From contig NZ_JADKCX010000017.1 in assembly GCF_016718685.1 (NCBI RefSeq), positions 1-64,000 on the forward strand: a DNA stretch of 64,000 bases, read 5' to 3'. The stretch comes from Haliscomenobacter sp. GTDB taxonomy: Bacteria > Bacteroidota > Bacteroidia > Chitinophagales > Saprospiraceae. A model generated the notes under the pieces. It was not told where the DNA came from, made no database searches, and worked only from the letters and a program-made list of their open reading frames with translations. The position numbers and the translations under genes are program-made. This document shows, piece by piece, positions 19,301 to 27,805 of this stretch; position 1 is the first letter of the stretch, and the number at the start of each line of letters is the position of its first letter.

Positions 19301-19532
19301 TATTGGGTTCCTGGCGAACGCCATCCACAGCAGTGGATCTACCCCCACGGCTGGGGCCCACAAAGCGGTACTTCAAACCCTGCAATTGGGCAGTAGTTAA
19401 AGCGGCGGGGCTGGGAGGTGCAGGTGCAACGATGGCCGGCGGATTTGCCTTGCTTGTGGTTTTGGTTTTTTGGGCGAAAGCGGTCAAGGCGATGACGCTC
19501 AAGAGAATACAAAGGAGCGGCTTGGAATTCAT
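16356..19532 (-). CDS. Secreted sortilin/BNR-repeat beta-propeller protein
   Basis: 1058 residues with a signal peptide (LLCILLSVIALTAFAQ). Many BNR/VPS10-type repeats with the S-x-D-x-G-x-T-W signature are seen: STDAGAHWKPIG, SKDGGKTWEKI, SLDGGDTWEKL, SDDGGKTFTR, SPDAGRTWEVI, SRDNGKTWQNI. This fits the WD40/YVTN/BNR-like family with two propellers common in Bacteroidota. The last 250 residues form a separate helical region. These proteins are secreted and thought to bind glycans or proteins; catalysis is not shown. Confidence 0.9.
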   Translation of the reverse strand: MNSKPLLCILLSVIALTAFAQKTKTTSKANPPAIVAPAPPSPAALTTAQLQGLKYRFVGPSRGGRSTAVDGVRQEPNTFYMGATGGGVWKTTDAGLTWSNISDQDIKTASVGAIAVAPSDPNVVYVGMGSADPRGNVIPGDGLYRSTDAGAHWKPIGLEKAGQIGKIVVHPQNPDWLTVAVLGNVFGPSEQRGIFRSKDGGKTWEKILYVSNKTGAIELVADPGNPRILYAGFWTAERKSWTFIDGSAEGGIWKSLDGGDTWEKLGGGLPTGVVGRVGIAVSPTKTSRVWVQIEALEETKGGLYRSDDGGKTFTRVCRDHSIRQRAWYYSRIYADPKDENTVYNLNVSFMKSIDGGKTFTRISVPHGDTHVLWINPDNPNLMVQGNDGGACVTLNGGRTWSSQLNQPTTEFYRLTLDNQFPYRLYSAQQDNSTISIPSRFDPALTPQEQWREVGGGESGHIAVDPRNPNIVYAGNYIGQITKTDLSRGHRRDVVAYPQMHDGTAPRDIRYRFQWNAPIRVSPHNPDVVYHCSQYVHRSPDAGRTWEVISPDLTTNNDKYHDIPGGPIQHDHTGVELYTTIFAFEESPQTAGELWAGSDDGRVHLSRDNGKTWQNITPGNIPVDGTVNMIELSAHAAGRALIAVHKYRENDFKPYIFLTNNYGQSWTLLTDGKNGIPADHYVKVVREDPSRKGLLYAGTEYGVWVSFDEGKNWQPFQFNLPPVSIADMAIKEKDLVLATHGRGFWILDDVSPLHSIPTTVQAEVTLFKPRDAYRNQFSGFRGAGAPDRAPNGAIFHYFIKNKIADTAAVKLSIIDPQGKVRKVYSSNPKDGQEVLRTQVGLNRLEWDLTYEGPEALSGAQFSLADMGAVKAMPGQHKLVLEYRGSKQEQALLVKKDPRWTQTDADLQAQYDLTMQVKELFNTCHATIADIRSWRSQIKDVMERSDKYKSNVAKAIKTAGDPLVKTLTEWEEKLIQTKSEVGQDPINYPSQIDDQMAYLYSIVNNQDDRPNAGCYERLEDLKKAFLPMQNQLKAFKSTEIAAFNKVLQQQGLQLIMTKER

Positions 19533-19556
19533 GGTCTACGGTAAAGGTTTAAGCCG

Positions 19557-19564
19557 CGAAGATA
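19557..19564 (-). promoter_or_regulatory. Possible -7 box (TATCTTCG) before the BNR gene
   Basis: TATCTTCG on the minus strand lies 25 nt before the ATG at 19532 and is identical to the box before the TIR gene. No -33 element is clear. Confidence 0.35.
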
Positions 19565-19678
19565 GGGGTAATTGATTAGTTATTGGAGTAAATCATTTAG
19601 AATTTATCGGGTAAAGAAAAGTGCTTACGGTTTGCATCAAATGCTTCTCTGCGCCAGCTCATTTTTGACTTTTTCAAA

Positions 19679-19882
19679 TTACCCAAGGAAGCCAACAAAA
19701 ATGGGCAGGAAAGCAAGGGGTAAAACGGTAAAGACGTTAAATCCTTGTTGAATGGTCAAATATAAACCGCACGCAGACATAAAGGTCAGGGTTCCGATGT
19801 ATATACCAACAACTACTTTAAGGCCTTTTTCTTTGGTTTTGAGTTCGTCTACACTCAGTTCAGACAGTTCCTTTGGTATCAT
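19679..19882 (-). CDS. Small two-helix membrane protein
   Basis: 67 residues: a charged N-terminus (LSVDELKTKEKGLK) then two hydrophobic helices (VVGIYIGTLTFMSACGLYLT and FTVLPLAFLPIFVGFLG). It matches the general form of small Bacteroidota inner-membrane proteins of unknown role. It is co-directional with the DUF1761 gene but separated by palindrome C. Confidence 0.6.
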   Translation of the reverse strand: MIPKELSELSVDELKTKEKGLKVVVGIYIGTLTFMSACGLYLTIQQGFNVFTVLPLAFLPIFVGFLG

Positions 19883-19930
19883 GTGTGAATTATTGTTGGG
19901 TGAATGATATCGATTGGCAAGATAAAGACA

Positions 19931-20012
19931 AATGACAAAGTACGAATGTTGAATGACGAATAATCACCAGATCAGGGCTTTATTCGTCACTCAACATTCG
20001 TACTTCGCCATT
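19931..20012. repeat. Composite palindrome C
   Basis: Two 33-nt arms (19931-19963 and 19980-20012) match at 30 of 33 positions, with a 16-nt loop. The inner word GAATGACGAATA is the same as in palindrome A. It ends 6 nt before the DUF1761 stop codon, so it probably terminates that gene. Confidence 0.8.
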
Positions 20013-20017
20013 AGATT

Positions 20018-20518
20018 TTACCCAAACTGACAGATAATCCCACCCATAATCAGTAGGTTCACAATCCAGAATCCACTGTTGATGGCGATGTATTTGAAGC
20101 CTTTCATTTCAAAAAGGGCATTGACGGCAATACAGGGCGTGACCAAAAATATACCTGCAATGGTACCATGTAAGGCACCGTGTTTGAAGGTACGGTAGTT
20201 GTCGCCGTATTTGCCCATGAAGTCTTCAATGTAGTTCATGACTTCGGAGCCTTCTTGTCCAAATCCGGGCGTATCGAGCAGAATAGAGTAAATATGGGTT
20301 TGGTGAACAACAACCGAGTAGAGGATCGTTGAAAGCATCAAACCAAACAGATAGGTTAGTCCAAAAACCAGCGCCATGTTTGAACCTTTGCCCGACTCAG
20401 GAGTAAGACCTGCCGCTTTCATCCAGGCTGTTCCAAAAACTTTGGGGTTGAACCAAATGAACCCGGTTAGTAGAGGAACCAAAGCAGTCAATAGAATGAC
20501 GACAAAGTTAAGAGCCAT
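20018..20518 (-). CDS. DUF1761 family membrane protein
   Basis: 166 residues with four hydrophobic helices. The N-terminal pattern WFNPKVFGTAWMKAAGLT is typical of DUF1761, as is the later HGALHGTIAGIFLVTPCIAVN. The function is unknown; it is an inner-membrane protein. It appears to be a single gene. Confidence 0.85.
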   Translation of the reverse strand: MALNFVVILLTALVPLLTGFIWFNPKVFGTAWMKAAGLTPESGKGSNMALVFGLTYLFGLMLSTILYSVVVHQTHIYSILLDTPGFGQEGSEVMNYIEDFMGKYGDNYRTFKHGALHGTIAGIFLVTPCIAVNALFEMKGFKYIAINSGFWIVNLLIMGGIICQFG

Positions 20519-20601
20519 GTTTTTCGTTTTTTTGGTTGAAAAAAGGTGTTTGTTGTCAAATTTAAATAAATAGTTTTGAAAATAAAATTATTGGATATTT
20601 T

Positions 20602-21777
20602 TTATCCCCAATTTTTTAAATACTCTGCAATCAGCAAGCCACAATACGTCCCGATGGCGTTGCCCAATGCGCCAGCTAAAATTCCGGGCAAATGCAAATC
20701 CGGGCGCTTGAGCCCCTTGGACAAAGCCAGCGCAGAGGCTGATCCACCCACGTTGGCTTGTGAAGCAATGGAGAGGATATCCCAGTCTTGTTTGAAAAAA
20801 CCACCTATGCCAAAAACCACCAGGCCATGTACCAAAACCAGGATGGTGACAAAGCCCATCATGGCGATGGCCAGGTTTCCGTCGTGCAGCAATGCTGCCA
20901 AATCACAATACGCACCGATGACCGCCAAAAAGAGGTAGATGCAAAACATACCAATCAAGCGCACCCCACGCAAGCGTTGGATGGAGGAAAATTGGGCCAA
21001 AACCAGGGCAATGCTGGTGAGGAAAATGATCTTGGGGATGGCCGGAAACAAATTGCTGGCCAACTGGGAGAGGTACAGCGAAAGCGCGCCCAGACCCAAC
21101 AATATTCCCAGTTCCTGCGGGTTCATGGTCTCTCGGTCATTGATGTGCGCGTCGGCTTCATCCGATAGCCGTTGCTGATCGCTTGCTGAAAGGTTTTCGC
21201 GGTTTTGCCGCGGAAAATAACGGTTTAATATGGGAGGAAGTAGGAGCGTAACCACCATCCAAATGGCGGTGATGATGTTGTCGGCAGCAATGGCAGCTGC
21301 GTACACATTGCCCTGTTTGTTCACTTCGTAGTGCAGGGCCAGGGCATTAAAATTGCTGCTGCCTCCGATATAGGTACCTGTGAACATTCCCGCCAGGGCA
21401 TAAAATGATTCACCAAAACTTTTAGGGCCAGCAATCAAGTACATGGCGACCAATGTGCCCAACATCGTACCTGCCGTTCCCAGTAAAAAATTCAGGATCA
21501 TGGGGGCTCCCGCTTTTTTCAAACCGCGCAAATTGACCGTGAGCAGCAAATAAAAAATAGAAACTGGTGCCAGATACGTAAAGATCCCGTCATACAGCGG
21601 AGGTGCATTGGTAGAAGAGGGAATGATGCCCAAATTGGCCGTAATGGCAGTGAGGATGATGACGATTAAGGCACTGCCGAATGAGCGGAGATAGGGGAGT
21701 TTTGCCAATTGTTCGGAGATGACAATGTTCAGCATCAGCAGGGTAAAAATGGCAAGCGGGTCTTGTAAAATGGGCAT
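20602..21777 (-). CDS. DUF819 (YjcL-like) membrane protein
   Basis: 391 residues with about ten membrane helices. Features of DUF819 include GMFTGTYIGGSSNFNALALH in the middle and QANVGGSASALALSKGLKRP near the C-terminus, an inverted-repeat arrangement like that of anion or malonate permeases. A transport role is likely but no substrate is known. It is divergent from the acetyltransferase-like gene, with 95 nt between the starts. Confidence 0.88.
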   Translation of the reverse strand: MPILQDPLAIFTLLMLNIVISEQLAKLPYLRSFGSALIVIILTAITANLGIIPSSTNAPPLYDGIFTYLAPVSIFYLLLTVNLRGLKKAGAPMILNFLLGTAGTMLGTLVAMYLIAGPKSFGESFYALAGMFTGTYIGGSSNFNALALHYEVNKQGNVYAAAIAADNIITAIWMVVTLLLPPILNRYFPRQNRENLSASDQQRLSDEADAHINDRETMNPQELGILLGLGALSLYLSQLASNLFPAIPKIIFLTSIALVLAQFSSIQRLRGVRLIGMFCIYLFLAVIGAYCDLAALLHDGNLAIAMMGFVTILVLVHGLVVFGIGGFFKQDWDILSIASQANVGGSASALALSKGLKRPDLHLPGILAGALGNAIGTYCGLLIAEYLKNWG

Positions 21778-21872
21778 ATGTTAATTTTGATCGGTCCTAA
21801 GATAGCTTATTTGTGCTACCTGTAATGTTTGCTGCTGAAAAAAGCTATTTTTGGTTGAAAAAAAGATCGCAT

Positions 21873-23057
21873 ATGTCAAGTGTTCCCCCGCCGCCCCGCT
21901 TAGGCTCCGTGGATGTCTACCGTGGTTTGGTCATGTTTTTGATGATGGCTGAAGTTTTAGAGTTTGGGCACGTAGCCAAAGCCTTTCCCGACAGTGGATT
22001 TTGGGCTTTTTTGCATTTTCATCAGAGTCATGTACCCTGGGTGGGTTGCTCTTTGCACGATTTGATTCAACCCTCGTTTTCTTTTTTGGTAGGGGTAGCG
22101 CTGCCTTATTCCCTGGCCAGCCGGATGAGCCAGGGACAATCCAATTGGCAAATTTGGGGGCATACTTTTCGGCGGGCGCTGATCCTGATTTTGTTGGGCA
22201 TCTTCCTGAGGTCGATGTACGACAAACAAACCAATTTTACTTTTGAGGATACCCTGACCCAAATCGGTTTGGGCTACGTTTTTTTGTTTGCATTGGGGAA
22301 GGTTTCTCTGCGGCGGCAATGGGTGGCGTTGGCCATTGTTTTACTGGGTTATTGGGCCTGGTTTGCCCTTTATCCGCTGCCCGGTGCAGATTTTAACTGG
22401 GCGGAAGCGGGAGTAGCCGCGGATTGGCAGCATCACCTCCAGGGTTTTGCCGCGCATTGGAACAAAAACACCAACGCCGCCTGGGCTTTTGACCGCTGGT
22501 TTATGAACCTGTTCCCTCGGGAGGAGGCGTTTCGCTTCAATGGAGGAGGTTATTCCACCATGAGTTTTATCCCTACCTTGGGTACGATGATTTTGGGTCT
22601 GATTGCCGGACAATGGTTGAAATCGGCGCAGGTAGCCGTGGACTTGCTGCGCAAATTGGTGCTTACGGGCCTGATTTTGCTGGCTGTTGGTTTTCTCTTC
22701 AATCTGTTGGGGATTTGCCCGAATGTCAAACGCATCTGGACGCCTACCTGGACCTTGTTCAGCGGGGGCTGGTGCTTCCTACTCTTGGCTGGTTTTTATT
22801 ACCTCGTGGATGTGTTGCAGCAGGGGCGCTGGTTTTATGTGCTCAAGGTTTTGGGCATGAATTCCATTGCGGCGTATGTATTGGCGCATACGGTGATTGG
22901 GTTCATCGATTCGTCTTTCCGCATTCACGTCAGCCAAGAATACGATTTAATTTTTGGAGAGGGGTACCGGACTTTGGTGAGCGGAACGGTGATTCTGGCG
23001 ATGCAGTTTTTGGTGCTGGATTGGATGTACCGGAAACGGATTTTTATTAAGATTTAG
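21873..23057 (+). CDS. Heparan-alpha-glucosaminide acetyltransferase-like (DUF5009) membrane protein
   Basis: 394 residues from ATG 21873 (MSSVPPPPRLGSVDVYRGL); an in-frame ATG at 21813 is less likely because it lengthens a poorly hydrophobic start. R-L-x-S-x-D-x-x-R-G-L is the hallmark of the family. About ten membrane helices follow, with the likely catalytic His in HFHQSHVPWVG. Human HGSNAT moves acetyl groups from cytosolic acetyl-CoA across the membrane to glucosamine ends; bacterial homologues probably act on amino sugars in the periplasm. Confidence 0.85.
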   Translation: MSSVPPPPRLGSVDVYRGLVMFLMMAEVLEFGHVAKAFPDSGFWAFLHFHQSHVPWVGCSLHDLIQPSFSFLVGVALPYSLASRMSQGQSNWQIWGHTFRRALILILLGIFLRSMYDKQTNFTFEDTLTQIGLGYVFLFALGKVSLRRQWVALAIVLLGYWAWFALYPLPGADFNWAEAGVAADWQHHLQGFAAHWNKNTNAAWAFDRWFMNLFPREEAFRFNGGGYSTMSFIPTLGTMILGLIAGQWLKSAQVAVDLLRKLVLTGLILLAVGFLFNLLGICPNVKRIWTPTWTLFSGGWCFLLLAGFYYLVDVLQQGRWFYVLKVLGMNSIAAYVLAHTVIGFIDSSFRIHVSQEYDLIFGEGYRTLVSGTVILAMQFLVLDWMYRKRIFIKI

Positions 23058-23208
23058 GGTATTTGCACGGCGGAAATTGCAGATTACTAAAGCGACCGGC
23101 CACAGTTCAGGCTACAAAATCGAACGGGCGGGCACAAAGGCCGCAGACGGGCACCTTGATTCTCCTCGCGAGCCCTTTAGCTCCTTTATGTTCCAAATAT
23201 GTGTTTGA

Positions 23209-23735
23209 TCATGCCTTCTTCGGCAAGGTCTTCCGATCCTCCGGCAATCTTTTGAACTCCTTACTGCCATTGACCTCCATGTTCAGGTCATTCAGATCGG
23301 AGTAGCGCAAGCGGCCTTCCAGGTTGAGGAGCAAAAGTTGTTTTCTCCTCTGATGACCATGATGACATCGGTGATGACATCACGCTCTTCCTTGACCAGG
23401 AAACGAATGTGGGAATCGCCATCTTTGAAATAGGCCAAATCTTCAAATTTGTCATCGTGGAGTTGCTGCATCAATTTGCTGATGTCTTGTGCTTCAACGG
23501 GGTTGTTTTCGTCAAAGTTCAAGAGGTGCAGGCTGGAGATGCTGCGCATGATGCGGTTGGCTTCATCGTCGTCGCTGTTTTTAGCAGCAATCTTGAGGAA
23601 TAAACCGCCGATGTTCAGGTGCGTAGCTTGTTCGTGGCGACCAAACTTGCGCATGAAATCCCGTACTACCTGGTTTTGGGCAGGCAAAGCACAGCCCAGG
23701 CCCAGCAATGCCAGGCAGAAAATGATTTTTTTCAT
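23209..23735 (-). CDS. DUF4252 protein (paralogue 1), frame interrupted near the end
   Basis: About 175 residues after joining two frames near 23336 at a T-run. It has a signal peptide (MKKIIFCLALLGLGCALPAQ) and the DUF4252 pattern: DFMRKFGRHEQATHLNIGGL, SSLHLLNFDE, FKDGDSHIRFLVKEERDVI. The unshifted frame stops at 23292 in an unrelated tail; the shifted one continues as LLLNLEGRLRYSDLNDL to a stop at 23209. It is last in the sigma/anti-sigma/DUF4252 operon. Function is unknown; DUF4252 proteins are extracytoplasmic. Confidence 0.8.
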
Positions 23736-23767
23736 GACGAAAGGGATGTTAAAGGTGATTGCTTAAT

Positions 23768-24317
23768 TTAAGCCTGGGGTAGTTTTTTGGATTTAGGCTT
23801 TTCTTTCCAGTTCAGTTCTTTGAGGTAATGATCGAGTACCTCATTGAGGTCCTTCATGCGCAGACGAGTTTTGGCGCTGACAGATGGTTTCGCCATCATC
23901 ACTGCCTACCACCAGCACCTCTTTCAGCTGACCACGGGTACCTTCACGAACCATGATGTTGAGGTCAGAGTCTTCGTCCCGCACGTAAATGAGGTCGCTA
24001 TAAGCGTTGCCCGATTTGAGGCTGTTTACAAAATTGGAAAGATCAGTGGGTTTAATGCTGTTGCTGTTTTCACTTTGCAACAAACGGATTTTTCCCATTT
24101 TTCGAGCCAGACGCAGCCAAGTAAGGGTTTCTTCGTCGCGAATGCTGTTGTACACCAAACCTGTGCCAATCCAAACCAGCCAACCGGGTAGTTTAAAATT
24201 GGTTACCTGGTCTTGCTTTTTGAATTTTTGGTAAAATTCAGCCACCGAATTTTGAGCAACTACTTTGTTATTCAAAACGAAAAAACCAAGTGCGAGGAGG
24301 AGGATACGCATGCTCAT
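23768..24317 (-). CDS. DUF4252 protein (paralogue 2), frame interrupted near the end
   Basis: About 182 residues when two frames are joined near 23884. Signal peptide (ILLLALGFFVLNNKVVAQ), then VAEFYQKFKKQDQVTNFKLP and YVRDEDSDLNIMVREG in the DUF4252 pattern. The shifted end reads TRLRMKDLNEVLDHYLKEL and stops at 23768. Its start overlaps the stop of paralogue 3 by 4 nt, so the two are translationally coupled. Confidence 0.8.
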
Positions 24318-24829
24318 TTCTTCTCAATTTCTTTGGCCAAACGGGTGATTTTGTTCAGGTCTAAAGTACCCATGAAACTCAGCAACACAAATTCATCGTC
24401 ACCGCTGGACAACAAGAGTAATTCACTGATGACGTTGTTGGTTTCCTTGATGAGGAATTCCACATTGTCGCCATCTTTGTCCCGCACGGTCATCAATACT
24501 TCGTACTCTTTGGTGTTGATTTTGGCTTTGGCTTCTTTGTAAAAAGCCTCTGGCGTTTCGTCGGTGGTCAGGATGCGCAAACCTTGCAGGTCTTTGGCCA
24601 TTTCCAACACCGCTTTGGCTTCGGCATCGTTTTCCATGTCCAAAATTTTGGTGTCAATTTTGCCAATCATCTGGAACAGCTTGGGGCTGATGTACACTAC
24701 GCTGAATCTTTTGTCTTCCACGTAGCTGGCAAAATACTTGTCGATGGCACTGGCGGCGCTGTTTTGGGCCATGCCTTGCACTGCGGCCAACGCGATGATG
24801 GCCAGGGTGAAAAAATGCTTGATTTTCAT
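24314..24829 (-). CDS. DUF4252 protein (paralogue 3)
   Basis: 171 residues from ATG 24829 (MKIKHFFTLAIIALAAVQG, a signal peptide). The frame also extends upstream into palindrome D, but that part is not real coding sequence. The core has SPKLFQMIGKIDTKIL, KDLQGLRILTTDETPEAFYK and MTVRDKDGDNVEFLIKETN. It is intact, first of the three paralogues, and ends in a helical Lys-rich tail. Confidence 0.85.
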   Translation of the reverse strand: MKIKHFFTLAIIALAAVQGMAQNSAASAIDKYFASYVEDKRFSVVYISPKLFQMIGKIDTKILDMENDAEAKAVLEMAKDLQGLRILTTDETPEAFYKEAKAKINTKEYEVLMTVRDKDGDNVEFLIKETNNVISELLLLSSGDDEFVLLSFMGTLDLNKITRLAKEIEKK

Positions 24830-24858
24830 ATTGATTTGTTTGAAAGGATGTCGATTTG

Positions 24859-24943
24859 AGGGTTGATAGGGGTTGATGAGGGTTGATGGAGGTTGGAGAG
24901 ACGACAGTTTATCAACCTCCTCCATCAACTCTTATCAACTCTT
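24859..24943. repeat. Composite palindrome D
   Basis: The left arm (24859-24895) is tandem copies of GGTTGATGAG-like words; the right arm (24911-24943) is its inverted, imperfect copy (ATCAACCTCCTCCATCAACT). It lies between the anti-sigma stop and paralogue 3 of DUF4252, and may attenuate transcription between them. Confidence 0.7.
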
Positions 24944-25458
24944 TACTTAAACATTCTACCCATTTCCTCCATTTTGCCCACACTTTCAGTGGCAATTTCG
25001 GTGCCTTCGTTCAGTTCGGTAGCGACTCGGCGGAAGGCCTTGCGGGTAATTTGATAAGCTTCTTCAGCCGTTTTGGGTTCGTATTTCGACCAGTCGATGA
25101 CCTTGGCTTCGGCCACTAAGGGATGATCAAGTGGGGTTGAACGCATCATCCACCATAGACCAGCAACAAGCAGGGCAAAAACGGCAGCAATGCGCAGTAT
25201 CCAAGCGGTTTGTAGTTTTCGAACCACTGGAGCAGGGGCAAGGGATGCTTCGATTTTCTGCATAATTTTAGCATCAAAATCATCGTTCAACTGGATGTCC
25301 GCTTCTTGTTCAAGAAACTGAAACCAGGCCTGGTATTGTTGTTGAGCAGCAGAGCCTTGCTCGTCTTGTAACAACTGTTTCAACTGGGCTTCTTCTTGCA
25401 GGCTGCTTTCGCCAGCAAAGTATTTGTCCAACAGGGATTGCATCAGTTCTTGTTTCAT
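24943..25458 (-). CDS. Probable anti-sigma factor, single membrane pass
   Basis: 171 residues: an acidic, helical cytoplasmic N-terminus (MKQELMQSLLDKYFAGESSL, DEQGSAAQQQYQAWFQFLEQ), one membrane helix (WILRIAAVFALLVAGLWWMM) and a short outside tail with WSKYEPKTAEEAYQITRKAF. No zinc-binding HxxxCxxC is seen. The position directly after an ECF sigma gene and the topology point to an anti-sigma factor, by context more than by sequence. Confidence 0.72.
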   Translation of the reverse strand: MKQELMQSLLDKYFAGESSLQEEAQLKQLLQDEQGSAAQQQYQAWFQFLEQEADIQLNDDFDAKIMQKIEASLAPAPVVRKLQTAWILRIAAVFALLVAGLWWMMRSTPLDHPLVAEAKVIDWSKYEPKTAEEAYQITRKAFRRVATELNEGTEIATESVGKMEEMGRMFK

Positions 25459-26023
25459 GGTACTCGTTTATGCTTGTGGGGTTACGAAACTCAGACTTGT
25501 TGGGACGAGGTTCGAAAAGACCGTTTTCAAGCATCTCGTCCCAACAAATCAATATAGCTTGTCTGGCTCTGAACAAATTGATCTTGACTTGAGCCAGGGG
25601 GAGATCCAATGAATCGGCAACTTCCTGATAACTCATGCCTTCTATGTCCCGCAGGTGCATGACAAGCCGCTGGTTTTCGGGCAAACGCTCCATTAGTTTT
25701 TGCAATTTATGCATGGTGTCTGCTGATTCGGTTTTGGCATCGGGTAATGGACTTGAATCCGCCTGATCCAGGCCATCTTTCCATTCTTTGTGGCCATTTT
25801 TTGTGCCCCGCAGTTTGTCGATGCACTGGTTTTTGGTCAAACGAATGACCCAGGCCTCCAGGTTTTGTACTTCACCCAAGCGTTCGTGCTGCTGCCAGAG
25901 TTTGATCAAGGCCTCTTGTACAAGATCTTCCGCTTCCTCGCGCTTGTTCAACATGCGCAGGGCCAAGCGAAACATCTTGTCCTTGAGTGGCAGTACGGTT
26001 TGTTTGAATTCAGTCGGGTTCAT
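25310..26023 (-). CDS. ECF-type RNA polymerase sigma factor
   Basis: Sigma-70 region 2 (MFRLALRMLNKREEAEDLVQ, ALIKLWQQHERLGEVQNLEA) and region 4 (ERLPENQRLVMHLRDIEGMS, YQEVADSLDLPLAQVKINLF) are clear in the first 160 residues. After RARQAI the frame enters the palindrome at 25494-25547 and then overlaps the anti-sigma gene by about 150 nt out of frame, which is unlikely to be real. A one-base shift near 25550 would end it at 25527. Start ATG 26023. It probably controls its own operon with the anti-sigma and three DUF4252 genes. Confidence 0.87.
   Translation of the reverse strand: MNPTEFKQTVLPLKDKMFRLALRMLNKREEAEDLVQEALIKLWQQHERLGEVQNLEAWVIRLTKNQCIDKLRGTKNGHKEWKDGLDQADSSPLPDAKTESADTMHKLQKLMERLPENQRLVMHLRDIEGMSYQEVADSLDLPLAQVKINLFRARQAILICWDEMLENGLFEPRPNKSEFRNPTSINEYHETRTDAIPVGQILCWRKQPARRSPVETVVTRRARLCCSTTIPGLVSVS
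25494..25547. repeat. Perfect 13-bp inverted repeat between sigma and anti-sigma genes
   Basis: TTGTTGGGACGAG (25497-25509) is mirrored perfectly at 25535-25547, with an inner weaker stem. The left word GACTTGTTGnnACGAG recurs at 36250-36265 in another gene gap. The sigma frame runs straight through it, so the element may have replaced the original end of that gene. Confidence 0.6.
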
Positions 26024-26191
26024 AGTATCCTGGCGTAAACACTTGGAAGACGGTACAGCGTGGAGAAAGTTACAGCAAAAGCATTTTTTTAAAAATTTTA
26101 AAAAAGCGGCAAAAAAAGCATTTGGATGTACAGCTAAATTCCTTCAAATTGCATCATATTTCATGTGAATAAGCGCTGAAACGTGTAGCGG

Positions 26192-27805
26192 ATGAATATT
26201 TTTAAAAAATTACCCGTGTTAAAAAGGATCGATGAGTTGGTGATCACCAGCTTTATCCCTCCGTTTATTGTGGCTTTTTCGGTTTCCTTGTTTGTGTTGT
26301 TGATGCAGATGCTCTGGATTTACATCGATGACCTGGCCGGCAAAGGGCTGGGTTTTTTCACGGTCATTGAATTGTTGTCCTACCGGGCGGTGAGTTTTGT
26401 ACCGATGGCCTTGCCTTTGGGCATCTTGTTGTCTTCCGTCATGCTGATGGGCAATTTTGCAGAGCATTACGAATTGTCCAGTATGAAATCGGCGGGAATG
26501 TCCTTGGTGCGCATCATGCAGCCCATGTTGATTTTTTCCCTGTTCACGGTGGCATTTTCCTGGTATTGTTCGGATTATTTGATTCCGGCGGCGAACCTTA
26601 AATTTGGTTCCCGGATGTGGGATATTCAACAAACCAAACCAGCACTGCGCTTGGATGTAGGGGTATTTAACGACGATTTTCAGGGGTTCACGATCCACAT
26701 TGGCAAAAAAATGAGTGACGGGCGCACGATCAAAGACGTCATCATCTACGACCATACCGAATCCAATTCTGGAAAATATACCGTCATCACGGCCAAAGAT
26801 GGAGAAATGTTCACCTCCCAGACGGCAATATTTTTTGTGATGCGTTTGCGCAACGGCTATCAATGCATCGAATCGAGGGGTTATCAAGCCAGTAACCAGA
26901 GTAAGTATCCATTTATCCGCACCGGCTTCAAACAATTCACCAGGTTTGGCTTGACCGAGTTTTCGCTCAGCCGCACCAATGAAGAATTGTTCAAACAAAG
27001 CCGCCAAACCATGGATTCCAGGGCTTTAAAAGCGGCGGCGGATTCGATGGCGCTCGATATCCACAAACGGACGGTTATCGCGGGGAATTACGTGGCGAAC
27101 TATGTCTCCATCTTCAAAGTGGACAGTACTTACCTGAAGCAAGAGGTCAAGGCTAAACCTACGGAACAAAACAGGGGATCAGGGCCAACCCCCATTTCGG
27201 TTTCTGCCCCAGCGGAGTCTACTTTTGACTCTGCCCACAGTGTCAGCCTGGGTTTCAATGTATTGAGGTCAACCATCCTCAAACGAGCCAAGCCAATTTC
27301 GGTGGTTTCTCATTTCGCCGATACCTTTAGCGATGCGGATAAGACCACCTTGCGCGGGAGGGCTGAATCGGCGGCACGTGGGATACAAAACCAGACGGTG
27401 AGTACCACTACTTCCCTGGGCACAACCATGGAAAATCGGGTTAAATTCATTTACGACTGGCAAATGAAATACAGCATTGCAGTCGTGTGTTTCATTTTTA
27501 TGTTCATTGGCGCACCCATGGGAGCCATTGTGCGCAAAGGAGGTTTTGGTTATCCTTTATTGGTCGCCATTGTGTTTTTTATGTTGTTTGTGATTTTGAC
27601 CATTTTCTGTCGAAAAATTGCCGAAACCTTTGTAGTCTCTGCGTATTTGGCGGCGTGGTTGCCCTGCCTTATTTTAATGCCACTGGGTATTTGGCTAACC
27701 TATAAAGCGATGAATGATCAGCCCTTAAACTTGTTTGAAGGGGTACGTTATTTCTTTCAAAGCCTTGTAAAAAGACTTAGGAATGCAAAAACTGTTCAAG
27801 GATAA
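26192..27805 (+). CDS. LptF/LptG-family permease (YjgP/YjgQ)
   Basis: 537 residues with three N-terminal and three C-terminal membrane helices (FIPPFIVAFSVSLFVLLMQM at the start; VCFIFMFIGAPMGAIVRKGG at the end) around a large beta-rich periplasmic domain. GAPMGAIVRKGGFGYP is typical of the family. It would extract lipopolysaccharide from the inner membrane together with LptB and LptC. Bacteroidota members are longer than E. coli LptF/G (about 360 residues) through an extra loop at 270-420. The downstream PAP2 gene overlaps its end by 23 nt. Confidence 0.92.
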   Translation: MNIFKKLPVLKRIDELVITSFIPPFIVAFSVSLFVLLMQMLWIYIDDLAGKGLGFFTVIELLSYRAVSFVPMALPLGILLSSVMLMGNFAEHYELSSMKSAGMSLVRIMQPMLIFSLFTVAFSWYCSDYLIPAANLKFGSRMWDIQQTKPALRLDVGVFNDDFQGFTIHIGKKMSDGRTIKDVIIYDHTESNSGKYTVITAKDGEMFTSQTAIFFVMRLRNGYQCIESRGYQASNQSKYPFIRTGFKQFTRFGLTEFSLSRTNEELFKQSRQTMDSRALKAAADSMALDIHKRTVIAGNYVANYVSIFKVDSTYLKQEVKAKPTEQNRGSGPTPISVSAPAESTFDSAHSVSLGFNVLRSTILKRAKPISVVSHFADTFSDADKTTLRGRAESAARGIQNQTVSTTTSLGTTMENRVKFIYDWQMKYSIAVVCFIFMFIGAPMGAIVRKGGFGYPLLVAIVFFMLFVILTIFCRKIAETFVVSAYLAAWLPCLILMPLGIWLTYKAMNDQPLNLFEGVRYFFQSLVKRLRNAKTVQG

